This document shows, piece after piece, positions 54,928 to 64,000 of a DNA stretch of 64,000 nucleotides. This DNA comes from Acinetobacter calcoaceticus. Its GTDB lineage: Bacteria; Pseudomonadota; Gammaproteobacteria; Pseudomonadales; Moraxellaceae. The stretch covers positions 58,412-122,411 of the forward strand of contig NZ_SLVJ01000013.1 of the NCBI RefSeq assembly GCF_004345325.1. The letters are read 5' to 3'. The stretch's first letter is position 1. The number at the start of each line of letters is the position of its first letter. Position numbers and translations under genes: made by a program. The notes under the pieces are model-generated. The model saw only the letters and a program-made list of their open reading frames with translations. It was not told the DNA's origin and did no database searches.

Positions 54928-55641
54928 CTAGACGCTAATATTTTTATCCCAATAAGCATGTCGTACCTGAGGCAAGCTATTGAGTTGGTCGATAATAATG
55001 CTCATGTCTTTGGATTCGATCGACGTGGCAATCAAGGTCGCTTCGATCTGTACATCCAGATTTCCAAAAGGTTCAACTTCAATATCTTTGGGCGGAAAGT
55101 TATATTCGATTAAGGCCATATTTAACTGTTCCATCACAAACTTACTTTGTTGCCGATCACAGATGATATAAATCACGTGCATAATCTCAGATTCATCATC
55201 CAGTGGACGACGATCGATCACATGCACGATCGGACGCAACAAGGTGTTTGCCGCAAGGATAAATACCGTTGCCAAAACCGCTTCAAGCACCAAATCGGCA
55301 CCTGCAGCAGCACCCACGGCGGCTGAACACCACAAGGTTGCCGCGGTGTTTAAGCCTTGAATATTACCCTCTTGGCGCATGATCACACCTGCACCGAGAA
55401 AGCCGATCCCTGAAACTACATAAGCAATCACACGGACTGCACCATCCGCACCATGTAATGAAATGGCGATATCAACAAAGATCGCTGCCCCCAAGGCCAC
55501 TAAAACATTGGTGCGTAAGCCTGCAGTTCGTTGCCGATATTGGCGTTCAAACCCAATCAGCCCACCCAATATAAATGCGGTAAATAGACTGATTGAGGTA
55601 TCAAAAATATTGGATATTTCTATGTGTTCTAGGAATTTCAT
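54928..55641 (-). CDS. mgtC: MgtC-family membrane protein
   Basis: A 237-residue protein. The N-terminal MgtC domain has five membrane helices, with GGLIGFERQYRQRTAGLRTNVLVALGAA, SGIGFLGAGVIMRQ and GLNTAATLWCSAAVGAAAG all conserved. An ACT-like soluble C-terminal domain covers about residues 150-237. MgtC-type proteins protect against Mg2+ limitation and in pathogens modulate the F-ATPase. It begins 6 bp after the mgtA-type ATPase stop and forms an operon with it. Confidence 0.92.
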   Translation of the reverse strand: MKFLEHIEISNIFDTSISLFTAFILGGLIGFERQYRQRTAGLRTNVLVALGAAIFVDIAISLHGADGAVRVIAYVVSGIGFLGAGVIMRQEGNIQGLNTAATLWCSAAVGAAAGADLVLEAVLATVFILAANTLLRPIVHVIDRRPLDDESEIMHVIYIICDRQQSKFVMEQLNMALIEYNFPPKDIEVEPFGNLDVQIEATLIATSIESKDMSIIIDQLNSLPQVRHAYWDKNISV

Positions 55642-55647
55642 TTAAGT

Positions 55648-58410
55648 TTATTGCCATCCATAACGTTTGATATAAAAGCTTTTCATCAATTGAATTAACA
55701 CCATATACCCAAGCAATATAAAAGGTAGATAGAGGAAATAACTCAATGGCAAGGCTTGTAATTTAAAGTATTCTGCCAAAGGTCCCATCACCAAGAACAC
55801 CCCAATACACATCACCAGACCCGTCATTATAAATAAAGGTAAGGCCGCTCGGCTCTGAATAAACGGTATTTTTGCAGTCCGAATCATGTGCACAATCAAG
55901 GTCTGGGTCAACAAACCGACCACAAACCAGCCAGATTGGAACAGACTCTGTTGCTCAGGCGTATTGGCCGCAAACACATACCACATCAAGGCAAAGGTCA
56001 GGATATCGAAGATCGAACTGATCGGCCCAAAGAAAATCATAAAGCGACCGATTTCCTGTGGTTGCCAGCGTTGTGGTTGTTGCAGTGCTTCTTCATCCAC
56101 GTGATCAAACGGGATTGCAATTTGCGATACATCATAAAGTAAGTTTTGTACCAGTAAGTGAATCGGCAACATTGGTAAAAATGGCAGAAATGCACTGGCT
56201 ACTAATACAGAAAAAACATTACCGAAATTTGAACTGGCAGTCATTTTGATATATTTAAGCATATTTGCAAAAGTTCGCCGTCCTTCGAGCACGCCCTGCT
56301 CCAAGATCATCAAACTTTTTTCCAGCAATATCAGATCCGCGGACTCTTTGGCAATGTCCACGGCGCTATCCACCGAGATGCCGATATCAGCACTACGCAA
56401 TGCTGCCGCATCATTGATGCCATCGCCCATAAAGCCCACCACATGACCATTGGCTTTGAGCTGTAACACCACCCGTTCTTTATGCATCGGGCTGAGTTTG
56501 GCAAAGATTTGATATTTTTCAACCGCATCCTTGAGTTCGTCATCCGACATGAGATCGATTTTTTCACCCAGCACAATGTGTTGATGTGCCAAGCCAATTT
56601 CCGAGCAAACCTTTTGAGTGACATATTCATTGTCCCCAGTCAAAACTTTGACCGTGACCCCATGTGCCTGCAAAGAGTGAATTGCGGTTTTGGCAGAAGC
56701 CTTCGGTGGATCAAGAAAAGCCAAGAAGCCACATAAGGTCAGGTTGCTTTCATCCGCGACTGAAAAATCTTGTTGATCATCCAATATCTCGCGATAAGCC
56801 AAGGCAATCACCCTTAAACCATCACGATTAAACTGTTGACTATTTTGCTGAATGGTCTGGATCAATTCAGGGGTGAGTGGCTGAACTTGATGATTAATTT
56901 CTACTGAACCACAGACCGAGAGCATTTCCTCAACCGCGCCCTTGGTAATGATACGCACCCGTTTACTCGGGGTTTTAACCACCACCGACATACGACGTCG
57001 ATCAAAATCAAAGGGAATCTCATCCATTTTGTGATAACGCAGCTTTTCCATTTTCACATTTTGATCGGCATGCTCAAGCACTGCGATATCGAGCAAGTTT
57101 TTCAATCCAGTCTGATGGTAACTGTTGATATAGGCCAACAGTAAAACATGCTCAGAATGGTTACCCATGACATCGACGTGTTTAGAGAGGATGATTTTAT
57201 CTTCGGTTAACGTCCCGGTTTTATCGGTACAGAGTACGTCCATGGCACCAAAGTTTTGGATCGCATCTAAACGTTTAACAATCACCTTTTTCTTGGATAA
57301 AAAAACTGCACCTTTGGCCAAGGTGGATGTCACAATCATGGGTAACATTTCTGGGGTCAGACCCACCGCAACGGAGAGCGCGAACAACACCGCTTCACTC
57401 CAATCACCTTTGGTAAATCCATTGATCAATAAGACGATGGGTGCCATCACCAACATGAAGCGAATCAACAACCAACTGACTTGGTTCACCCCCAACTGAA
57501 AAGAGGTGGTGCTGCTTTCATGACTGCTGACACTTTGCGCCAAGGCACCAAAATAGGTTTGATTTCCTGTGGTTAAAACCATGGCGGTGGCTACGCCTGA
57601 CACGATATTGGTGCCCATAAACACAATATTGTCCAAGGCCATGGCATTTTCTTCATCAGCCCGATGATGCTCAGCAAATTTCTCCACGGGCATCGATTCA
57701 CCAGTCATCGCTGCTTGGGAGACAAATAAATCTTTAGCAAAGATGATTCGACAATCCGCAGGCACCATATCCCCAGCAGAGAGTCGAATCAGGTCACCTG
57801 GCACCAAGTATTTGGTTGGGATTTCAAAGATATGCCCCTGATGATGCTTGAGATCAACCAAATAACGTTGTGCGATTTCAGTGAGTTGGTTATAGCTCAA
57901 ATCCCGACGATATACGCTGGCACGGTTTGAAACCATCGACTTCAGTGCATCCGCGGCTTTATTGGACTTAGACTCTTGCCAAAAACGCAGTAAGGTTGAG
58001 AGCAGCACCATCACGGTAATAATCACGGTTCCGGTCAAGTCATGGGTCAAGGCCGCAACAATCGCCAATAGGGTCAACAAGATATTGAATGGATTTTTAT
58101 AGCAGTACCACAGATGCTGCCACCAACGCAGCGGTTGCTCGTGATTGAGTTCATTTAAACCGAGTTTTTCACGGCGTGACTCAGCCTCAGATTCGGTCAG
58201 ACCTTGGCTATGGCTGCCCAATCCAGTATAGAGTTGATCGGGTGTCAGTTCGGCAGATTGCTTTAACTGCTGTGATAATTGCTTGCCGACTTTTTGGGCA
58301 AAACTGGATTGATGTAATTTTTGAAAAGATGCCGATTTTAAAAAATACTGGCTCAGATGATGCTTTTTTAAGAATCGTGAAAATAATTGTTGCCAGAGTT
58401 TAGGAATCAT
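55648..58410 (-). CDS. mgtA: Mg2+-importing P-type ATPase
   Basis: A 920-residue P3B-type ATPase. The phosphorylated Asp396 is in LCTDKTGTLTEDK, TGES at 236-239, TGDNEYVTQK and GFMGDGINDAAALRSADIGISVDSAVDIAKE in the P domain. The long N-terminal cytosolic segment and the C-terminal helices fit MgtA/MgtB. It imports Mg2+ under limitation, often under PhoP or leader control in Enterobacteria. Here no leader of that sort is evident in the 154 bp upstream. AAGGAT precedes the ATG at 58410. mgtC follows directly. Confidence 0.94.
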   Translation of the reverse strand: MIPKLWQQLFSRFLKKHHLSQYFLKSASFQKLHQSSFAQKVGKQLSQQLKQSAELTPDQLYTGLGSHSQGLTESEAESRREKLGLNELNHEQPLRWWQHLWYCYKNPFNILLTLLAIVAALTHDLTGTVIITVMVLLSTLLRFWQESKSNKAADALKSMVSNRASVYRRDLSYNQLTEIAQRYLVDLKHHQGHIFEIPTKYLVPGDLIRLSAGDMVPADCRIIFAKDLFVSQAAMTGESMPVEKFAEHHRADEENAMALDNIVFMGTNIVSGVATAMVLTTGNQTYFGALAQSVSSHESSTTSFQLGVNQVSWLLIRFMLVMAPIVLLINGFTKGDWSEAVLFALSVAVGLTPEMLPMIVTSTLAKGAVFLSKKKVIVKRLDAIQNFGAMDVLCTDKTGTLTEDKIILSKHVDVMGNHSEHVLLLAYINSYHQTGLKNLLDIAVLEHADQNVKMEKLRYHKMDEIPFDFDRRRMSVVVKTPSKRVRIITKGAVEEMLSVCGSVEINHQVQPLTPELIQTIQQNSQQFNRDGLRVIALAYREILDDQQDFSVADESNLTLCGFLAFLDPPKASAKTAIHSLQAHGVTVKVLTGDNEYVTQKVCSEIGLAHQHIVLGEKIDLMSDDELKDAVEKYQIFAKLSPMHKERVVLQLKANGHVVGFMGDGINDAAALRSADIGISVDSAVDIAKESADLILLEKSLMILEQGVLEGRRTFANMLKYIKMTASSNFGNVFSVLVASAFLPFLPMLPIHLLVQNLLYDVSQIAIPFDHVDEEALQQPQRWQPQEIGRFMIFFGPISSIFDILTFALMWYVFAANTPEQQSLFQSGWFVVGLLTQTLIVHMIRTAKIPFIQSRAALPLFIMTGLVMCIGVFLVMGPLAEYFKLQALPLSYFLYLPFILLGYMVLIQLMKSFYIKRYGWQ

Positions 58411-58564
58411 AGCGATTATCCTTCTTTAGACAAGCATGATGCAGGACTGATTCAGCTCAAACCGTTTTAAGCCTTCAACAGTCCCCCTAAGTTTTAACAA
58501 TCGCAAAACTCAATCATGATGTGCGAATTAGTTTTCGTTTTTATGAATGGATGTCGTAAAAATG

Positions 58565-59236
58565 TTAGCGCGTCGCCATCACCCAACTCATGCCCACACC
58601 CACCCACGGTTTATCCTCAGACTTTAAGGGATATCCGTAGGCGGCATGGAGGGAGAGATTGTCAGGCACAACATTGTAGTGATAGACCGCCTGCGCTCGC
58701 GGGCGACCGGGTTGATTCTTAAACAGTTCCATACTCATTTGATGGCTGGGGTTAAATTCATAGCTACTGGCAACGCCCCATGTGGTTTCATCTTCTTTGG
58801 ACTCATGATTGAAACCAAGGTTGGCATCAAATTGCCAACCTGCAATGGCAGAGACTGTAAGCGGCAGGTTAAATTGCCAACCTTGACCATGATGCTGTTG
58901 ATTGGGCTGCCAATGTGCACTTGCAGCGATGGCAAAGCGATCTTCAGCAGAAAATAAGGTCTTTTTCACTTGAACGGCATAACTGCTTTGACCCGCATCT
59001 ACACTGAGTGGAATTCCCAATTCAAAGGCACCCATGATATTACAGGCAGGTGTCACAGCCAGTTCGGTATGCTGACCCTGATAAAATTGCTGCCCAATTT
59101 CAAGTTGGCAATGCTGTGGATCTACGATTTGTGCATCATCGGTATTCAGTAAAGGCAAGGCTTGAACACTTTGTCCAACCATGACCAAGAGCAAAAGCAT
59201 CAGATAAAATGATGCAGTGATATAAATGTAATTCAT
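58565..59236 (-). CDS. Exported outer-membrane-like protein of unknown function (223 aa)
   Basis: A 223-residue protein with a signal peptide (cleavage near SVQALP, about residue 26) and an alternating polar/hydrophobic strand pattern (FELGIPLSV, YAVQVKKTLFS, FAIAASAHWQP, WQFNLPLTVSAIAGWQF). It ends WVGVGMSWVMATR. The pattern suggests a small beta-barrel or porin-like protein. Two Cys lie near the N-terminus (HCQLEIG and PACNIMG). No family named. GAGGAATG precedes the ATG. It is upstream of mgtA in the same direction with a 154-bp gap, so co-regulation is possible but not shown. Confidence 0.65.
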   Translation of the reverse strand: MNYIYITASFYLMLLLLVMVGQSVQALPLLNTDDAQIVDPQHCQLEIGQQFYQGQHTELAVTPACNIMGAFELGIPLSVDAGQSSYAVQVKKTLFSAEDRFAIAASAHWQPNQQHHGQGWQFNLPLTVSAIAGWQFDANLGFNHESKEDETTWGVASSYEFNPSHQMSMELFKNQPGRPRAQAVYHYNVVPDNLSLHAAYGYPLKSEDKPWVGVGMSWVMATR

Positions 59237-59854
59237 CCGTCATTCCTCATTGCTGAGGCGGAAATACGACCAAGTGAGTCTACTGATCAAAGTGCCAAAA
59301 CGGACACGATGATACATTGAACAATGTAATTGGTATGTTTTATGATTTAAGCCATCTCATTGCAAGACAGCTCCCCTTCGGTTGCGGATCTTGCTCAGTT
59401 GGCTAAATCGGTGTTTTTAAACCACCTATAACTCGAACAACTTCCCACTTAGGGTCTCCGCTTCTAAAAGTGCCCCGATTATATAGATAAAATATAAGAT
59501 TACCAAGGTTTTTTGCGACCTCATTCACATAAAATATCGAATTACAAGTGTTTTAAAACGCTTATTTAAAATTTAACTCACTGCGAATCAGATGTTTGCG
59601 TTGAACATCAGCTTGGATAAAATACATGCATAATGTTAAAAAAATAGTATTACACGCGCAAATACTGGCTCAAACAGGCTTTATCGCGATACGCCTTTCC
59701 ACAACTCCTCGCTTAATCGATTGTTTTTAAGCCCTATTGCCTACAAATAACCCTGCCATGAAAAAAACTCTTGATGCTCTTCAATTAATTCGTTTGCGAC
59801 CAAACGCAGTCTGATTATTAAATAGCTACATCTTGCACATCATGAAGCGTAACA
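59237..59854. other. Long AT-rich upstream region of the aminoadipate operon
   Basis: 618 bp without a supported gene. It contains a near-perfect 18-bp palindrome, AAGTGTTTTAAAACGCTT (59546-59563), that could be an operator, and AT-rich promoter-like sequence. Nothing else recognised. Confidence 0.4.
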
Positions 59855-61117
59855 ATGAATAATAGCCAAGGGATTTCAAAGGCACTCGGATTAATCCACC
59901 CAATCACCATTCAAAAAGGATTGAATGCTGAGGTTTGGGATGAACAAGGAAAACGCTATATCGACTTTGTCGGTGGTATCGGCGTACTCAATTTCGGTCA
60001 CTGCAATCCAAGTATCGTGACTGCCATTCAAAAACAAGCAGAAACCTTAACCCATTATGCGTTTAATGCAGCCATGCATCGCCCGTATTTAAGCTTTATG
60101 GAAAAGCTACTCAAGATCATCCCGATCTCTGAACCATTGGCGGGCATGTTTACCAATAGCGGTGCTGAAGCCACTGAAAATGCATTGAAAGTTGCCCGTA
60201 TTGTCACCAAGCGTACTGCTGTGATCGCCTTTGATGGCGGTTTCCATGGTCGTACTTTGGCAGCGGTAAATTTAAATGGTAAAACCAGACCCTATAAAGA
60301 TGGTCTCGGCCCTTTACCTGGCCCGGTCTATCATATTCCTTATCCAAGTGCGGACAACGGTGTGACGGTTGAACAGGCGCAAGCGGCATTGCAACGTCTG
60401 ATCCAAGTTGAAGTTGATGTTGAGGAAATTGCAGCTTTCATCTTCGAGCCTGTACTCGGTGAAGGCGGCTTCCACATCATGCAACCTGCCTTTGCGCAGT
60501 ACTTACGTCAGTTCTGCGATCAACATGGCATCTTAATCATTGCTGATGAGATACAATCTGGTTTTGCTCGTACAGGCCATGATTTTGCCATTCGCCATTT
60601 GGGCATAGAACCTGATCTGATGTTACTTGGTAAAAGTATTGCTGGTGGTCTACCGCTCGGGGCTTTAGTCGGTCGTGCCAAATATATGGACTTCCCAACC
60701 AAAGGCGCACTCGGTGGCACTTACTCAGGTAATCCGATCGCCTGTGCGGCAGGTTTAGCAACTTTAGATATATTGCAATCCGATCAATTCCAAGCCTCTG
60801 TTCAACATTATATCCAGTGCATTGAACAACGTTATGCCAAATGGCAACAGATGCAACTTACGCCATGGTTAGGTCGCCTGACGGGTGTGGGTGCGATGCG
60901 TGGAATCGAACTACAGCATCCAGAGCTCGGTGCTGGTACGGCCCAACTGGCACAAGTCATGGCCGATGCACGTGAGCAAGGCCTGTTACTGATGTCTAGT
61001 GGACCTGCAAAAAATATTATTCGATTATTGACCCCCTTAACCATCAGCCCAGAAATGCTTGATGAAGGTTTAGATATATTGGAAGCCGTCCTCGCCAAAA
61101 CTGCCACAGCGCAGTAA
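59855..61117 (+). CDS. Class III aminotransferase, probable 2-aminoadipate aminotransferase
   Basis: A 420-residue PLP enzyme of the GabT/ArgD fold. FVGGIGVLNFGHCNP opens the domain, TNSGAEATENALKVAR (about residue 98) binds PLP phosphate, and FDGGFHGRT follows. Asp in IIADEIQSGF and the Schiff-base Lys in LLGKSIAGGLPLG near residue 265 complete the PLP site. The family annotation would be 4-aminobutyrate aminotransferase. Close resemblance to the Pseudomonas 2-aminoadipate aminotransferase (as remembered) and the hglS partner 44 bp downstream point to 2-aminoadipate as substrate, giving 2-oxoadipate. GABA or diaminobutyrate cannot be excluded. Confidence 0.85.
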   Translation: MNNSQGISKALGLIHPITIQKGLNAEVWDEQGKRYIDFVGGIGVLNFGHCNPSIVTAIQKQAETLTHYAFNAAMHRPYLSFMEKLLKIIPISEPLAGMFTNSGAEATENALKVARIVTKRTAVIAFDGGFHGRTLAAVNLNGKTRPYKDGLGPLPGPVYHIPYPSADNGVTVEQAQAALQRLIQVEVDVEEIAAFIFEPVLGEGGFHIMQPAFAQYLRQFCDQHGILIIADEIQSGFARTGHDFAIRHLGIEPDLMLLGKSIAGGLPLGALVGRAKYMDFPTKGALGGTYSGNPIACAAGLATLDILQSDQFQASVQHYIQCIEQRYAKWQQMQLTPWLGRLTGVGAMRGIELQHPELGAGTAQLAQVMADAREQGLLLMSSGPAKNIIRLLTPLTISPEMLDEGLDILEAVLAKTATAQ

Positions 61118-61161
61118 AGCCAAGATCCCGACCATATACTTAAAGAACATAGGAAATAGAG

Positions 61162-62547
61162 ATGACAAATTGGATCAGTTCAAATGACATTCGTAGCCGC
61201 TTTTCAGCCTTGATGTCAGAGATGTATCAAAATGAAGTGCCGTTATATGGTGACTTGATGGACTTGGTGAAGGACATCAACCAAATCACCCTCGAACAAC
61301 AACCGAACTTGCAAAAACAATTGCAACACACCGGTGAATTACCCCGTTTGTCTCAAGAACGCCATGGTGCCATCCGTCTAGGCACTGCTGAAGAACTCAG
61401 CAATATGCGCCGCATATTTGCAGTCATGGGCATGTACCCTGTGGGTTACTATGATTTGGTTCCTGCTGGTGTGCCGGTGCATTCCACCGCATTTCGCGCC
61501 ATTGACAGTGCAGACCTCAACCATTGTCCATTTCGCGTGTTTACGTCATTGCTGCGTTTGGAGTTGATGCAAGATCCTGAACTGCGCATCTTGGCTGAAC
61601 AGGCCTTGGCAAAACGCCAAATTTTTACCGATCGTGCGCTAGAACTGACAACCAAGTTTGAACAGCAAGGCGGTCTAGATGAGCAAGATGTACAAAGCTT
61701 TGTAGAACAAGTGCTTGAAACCTTCCGTTGGCATACTGATGCACCTGTCAGCAAGTCCTTGTACCAAGCCCTACATGATCAACATCGTTTAATCGCCGAC
61801 GTGGTGGCGTTTAAAGGCCCACACATTAACCACCTGACTCCACGTACTTTGGATATTGATGCCGTGCAAGACAGCATGTCATCACGTGGCATTACCCCTA
61901 AAGCAGTGGTCGAAGGTCCGCCACGCCGTGAATGTCCGATTTTATTGCGCCAGACCAGCTTTAAAGCCTTACAAGAGAAAGTTAACTTTAACGATGAAGA
62001 TATGGTTGAACAAGGCAGCCATACCGCACGTTTTGGTGAAATCGAACAACGTGGACTGGCACTGAGTCCTACGGGTCGTGCACTGTATGATCAATTGTTG
62101 CAGCAAGCGCGTACACGTCTAGGCGCGACCCCTGATGAAAGCAATGCTGCTGATTATGTGCGGATTTTAGCAGAGGAATTCCAAGCCTTCCCTGATCGTT
62201 ATATTGACCTACATGATCAGGAACTGGGTTATTTCTACTATTTCCTCCAGCAAAAACCAGCACAAGCATCGTCATCGATCTACACTGAACAAGATATTCC
62301 TGCATTGGTTGCCAATGGTACCTTGAGCATCGAACCGATTGTTTATGAAGACTTCCTGCCAGTTTCTGCTGCGGGTATTTTCCAATCCAATTTAGGTGAA
62401 GGCAGCCAAAGTGATTATGCTTCAGTTTCCAACCAAGATTTGTTTGAACAAAGCCTCGGTGCGCAAGTCTTTGATGAAATGAAGCTGTATCAAAGCCTGC
62501 AACAAAAGTCATTACAAGCCTGCTTAGATCAATTAAACGCAGCCTAA
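61162..62547 (+). CDS. hglS: 2-oxoadipate dioxygenase/decarboxylase (HglS, DUF1338)
   Basis: A 461-residue Fe(II) enzyme of the DUF1338/HglS family, close in length to the Pseudomonas putida protein (about 464). It converts 2-oxoadipate to 2-hydroxyglutarate with O2 and loss of CO2, in lysine catabolism. Candidate ligands align: His68 in ERHGAIRLG with Arg72 for the substrate, His224 in GPHINHLTPR, and Glu293 in RFGEIEQRG. It follows the aminotransferase gene in the same operon, which would supply 2-oxoadipate. A strong terminator lies 75 bp after the stop. The next enzyme, a 2-hydroxyglutarate dehydrogenase, is not in the window. Confidence 0.9.
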   Translation: MTNWISSNDIRSRFSALMSEMYQNEVPLYGDLMDLVKDINQITLEQQPNLQKQLQHTGELPRLSQERHGAIRLGTAEELSNMRRIFAVMGMYPVGYYDLVPAGVPVHSTAFRAIDSADLNHCPFRVFTSLLRLELMQDPELRILAEQALAKRQIFTDRALELTTKFEQQGGLDEQDVQSFVEQVLETFRWHTDAPVSKSLYQALHDQHRLIADVVAFKGPHINHLTPRTLDIDAVQDSMSSRGITPKAVVEGPPRRECPILLRQTSFKALQEKVNFNDEDMVEQGSHTARFGEIEQRGLALSPTGRALYDQLLQQARTRLGATPDESNAADYVRILAEEFQAFPDRYIDLHDQELGYFYYFLQQKPAQASSSIYTEQDIPALVANGTLSIEPIVYEDFLPVSAAGIFQSNLGEGSQSDYASVSNQDLFEQSLGAQVFDEMKLYQSLQQKSLQACLDQLNAA

Positions 62548-63077
62548 ATCAAGTCACACTTTAAGCCTGAGTCCTGCTAAGCCTAAGTCTTGCTAAACCT
62601 GACTGAGTCCAGCTTAAGGTTAAAACCCCACAGTGGAGTATTCACTGTGGGGTTTTTTATTTTTAAATCCTGAGCGGCATAGGCTCAGATCAGACTTTAT
62701 TTCAGTAAGCAGAGCCTATACGATCCTCAAATTCAATAGGATCATTGACTAGATATCTCAATTTTAATTCATTCAGTTCAATCATCTCTCACGCTCCCTT
62801 TAGATATATGTTCTTTAGACCAACCACAAAATAAATACTTAAAATACCCAATCTAACGGCACAACCTCAGCCGTAGCCGTGCTGAAACTACAAGCAATCG
62901 ATGAAGTAATCAGATACTAATAGTGCTTATCCAGAGCGAAACAGCAATGTTCTTTTTTAAATCTATTTAATTCATTTTTCTTAAACACATTGAACAATAT
63001 TTCGTCAATTAATTTCACCTTACCATGCCTACCGTTTCCACTGCGCCCATACAATATCGTTTTTGCCTATCTAAATT
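62548..63077. other. Region after hglS: repeats, terminator, AT-rich sequence
   Basis: 530 bp. It begins with three imperfect 16-20 bp direct repeats (TAAGCCTGAGTCCTGC-like, 62562-62613), then the terminator at 62622-62657, then AT-rich sequence without a convincing gene. This marks the change from core to accessory sequence. Confidence 0.5.
62622..62657. terminator. Bidirectional terminator after hglS
   Basis: Fourteen-bp stem AAAACCCCACAGTG (62622-62635) / CACTGTGGGGTTTT (62643-62656) with a 7-nt loop, A-run on one side and T-run on the other. Confidence 0.92.
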
Positions 63078-63632
63078 TCAATAGACCAATATACAACCCT
63101 CTTGCATTACTTTAATATTTTCAAATGCAGCATCCAAAGGATCATACATATCCACTTCGATGGCCCCATTCCAGCCACATGAAACATTTCCAGCTTTAAA
63201 AATATTCAAATTTTCATTAAAAAATTTAAATTCTGTACCACAATATTCATTCACTCGATCTTCCTGAAAGGATCTAATTAAAATCTCTTTAAAATGCACA
63301 ATAATATCTAAAGTTATATTTTTTAATTGCGTTTTATTCCGCAACTCACGCTGATAATTCAAAAAACACGTACTTGTATCTATTGCAATTTGATTGATAA
63401 AATCAAGCTGAGATTTTTTAGATTTATTTTCTTTATCAAAAGCATCCAATAATTTATTAAAATAATAAAGATCGATATTTACCCAATCATCTGAATAAAT
63501 AAACTTCTTTATTTCTTGCGGTTTTTCAATATAATCAACATTAAAACCAAGGTTAATATTCAGTGGATTGCCAAGATTTTCCAACCAAAAAGTACTGGAA
63601 AAGATGTCTTCTAAGTTACTTTTAATATTCAT
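63078..63632 (-). CDS. Uncharacterised AT-rich protein (184 aa)
   Basis: A 184-residue cytosolic protein, strongly AT-rich. It has FWLENLGNPLNINLGFNV near the start, a helical middle and the end NIFKAGNVSCGWNGAIEVDM ... EGCILVY. The final CGWNG ... LVY pattern recalls small immunity-type proteins, but I cannot name a family; this is a weak resemblance. It stands alone between the hglS terminator and an IS630-like element. Confidence 0.55.
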   Translation of the reverse strand: MNIKSNLEDIFSSTFWLENLGNPLNINLGFNVDYIEKPQEIKKFIYSDDWVNIDLYYFNKLLDAFDKENKSKKSQLDFINQIAIDTSTCFLNYQRELRNKTQLKNITLDIIVHFKEILIRSFQEDRVNEYCGTEFKFFNENLNIFKAGNVSCGWNGAIEVDMYDPLDAAFENIKVMQEGCILVY

Positions 63633-63931
63633 ATATCCCCATCATCTTCTTAAATTGATCCATTTAAAATATGAGCTAACAACTTAAGTTCTTTTATTCG
63701 TATCAAACAAAAGTTAAGCATATTTTCCTCTCTGCTAATAAGAAATTCAAATATAAAAAAATAATTTCTTCATTCAATCACATCTAAATAGCCCTTAAAT
63801 TCGGAATATAAAAAATCATTAAAACTAGCGTATATTTCAGCTCCTAAACGCTCATTGATTGTGTCAAAGCTTCGTATAGCTAAATACCAAACTTGGGATA
63901 CAATGTCTAAAATTTCGAGTTCATGCCCATT

Positions 63932-64000
63932 ATGCCTAAAATTTACTCAGTGGATTTACGTGAAAAAGTGATGCAACTTTATCGCGAAACCAACCATAAA
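63932..64000 (+). mobile_element. Start of an IS630-like transposase gene (cut by window edge)
   Basis: The last 69 bp encode MPKIYSVDLREKVMQLYRET then NHK and continue past the edge. The N-terminus (KIYSVDLREKVMQLY) is the usual start of IS630/Tc1-type transposases, whose first domain is a helix-turn-helix. An in-frame ATG at 63923 would add three residues. The left inverted repeat should lie within about 63860-63915, flanked by a TA target, but cannot be fixed without the right end. Confidence 0.6.

Noticed and set aside
62658..63077. Possible RNA gene in the AT-rich gap after hglS
   Set aside because: No cloverleaf, conserved loop or promoter-terminator pair could be seen.
1..64000. CRISPR array or prophage
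   Set aside because: No regular spaced repeats of CRISPR type were seen, and the only phage-like gene is the single lysozyme.

Overview
The window looks like a chromosomal segment of an Acinetobacter-type gammaproteobacterium. The reasons are about 40 % G+C, paired malate:quinone oxidoreductases with membrane-anchor N-termini, MPTENQ-type TamA with TamB, an LplT-like/Coq7 pair, a kdpABCDE operon lacking kdpF, and intergenic palindromes typical of that genus. Most of it is ordinary core metabolism and envelope biology. The two AT-rich stretches (about 21.9-22.9 kb and 62.7-64 kb) look accessory.

Layout. 1-10 kb holds a tellurite/stress (Ter) island. On the minus strand run terA, terD, a DUF475 TerC-like membrane protein, terE and a TerF-like TerD+vWA protein cut by the left edge. 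Divergently on the plus strand is a tight five-gene operon (ATP-grasp, PRTase-TRSP, HAD, PRTase-PELOTA, CitE-like lyase). In the published Ter analyses this set is predicted to make a nucleoside-like metabolite. 10-14 kb carries two tandem mqo genes. 14-15 kb has an orphan GH24 lysozyme and a 64-residue protein. 15-21 kb has a TetR regulator opposite an acyl-CoA dehydrogenase / thiolase / acyl-CoA:CoA-transferase series.

21-28 kb mixes uncharacterised exported proteins (one apparently broken by a nonsense codon), a dapA-like gene, a Sel1-repeat protein and small membrane proteins. 28-33.7 kb holds acnB, a second Sel1 protein and a lipoprotein. 33.7-41 kb is tamA-tamB, with an unusually enlarged TamA. 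41-43 kb is the LplT-like MFS gene overlapping coq7. 43.5-45 kb is an exported M20 amidohydrolase that appears to have lost its last 27 residues to a stop codon.

45-53 kb is the high-affinity K+ system kdpABC-kdpDE. It has an Asn/Gln-rich insert in KdpA, a 15-bp tandem repeat between kdpC and kdpD, and KdpE-like boxes upstream. Similar boxes stand before the next gene, an exported protein of unknown function. 54.9-58.4 kb is an mgtA-mgtC Mg2+ operon followed by an outer-membrane-like protein. 59.8-62.5 kb is a 2-aminoadipate aminotransferase-like gene with hglS (2-oxoadipate dioxygenase/decarboxylase), the lower part of a lysine/2-aminoadipate catabolic route. The right end has an AT-rich orphan gene and the beginning of an IS630-like transposase.

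No tRNA, rRNA, CRISPR array or complete prophage was seen. The most unusual items are the compact Ter plus metabolite-synthesis island, the 15-bp repeat (which also encodes pentapeptides) in the kdp operon, the two in-frame nonsense interruptions, the enlarged TamA, and the candidate shared KdpE boxes.
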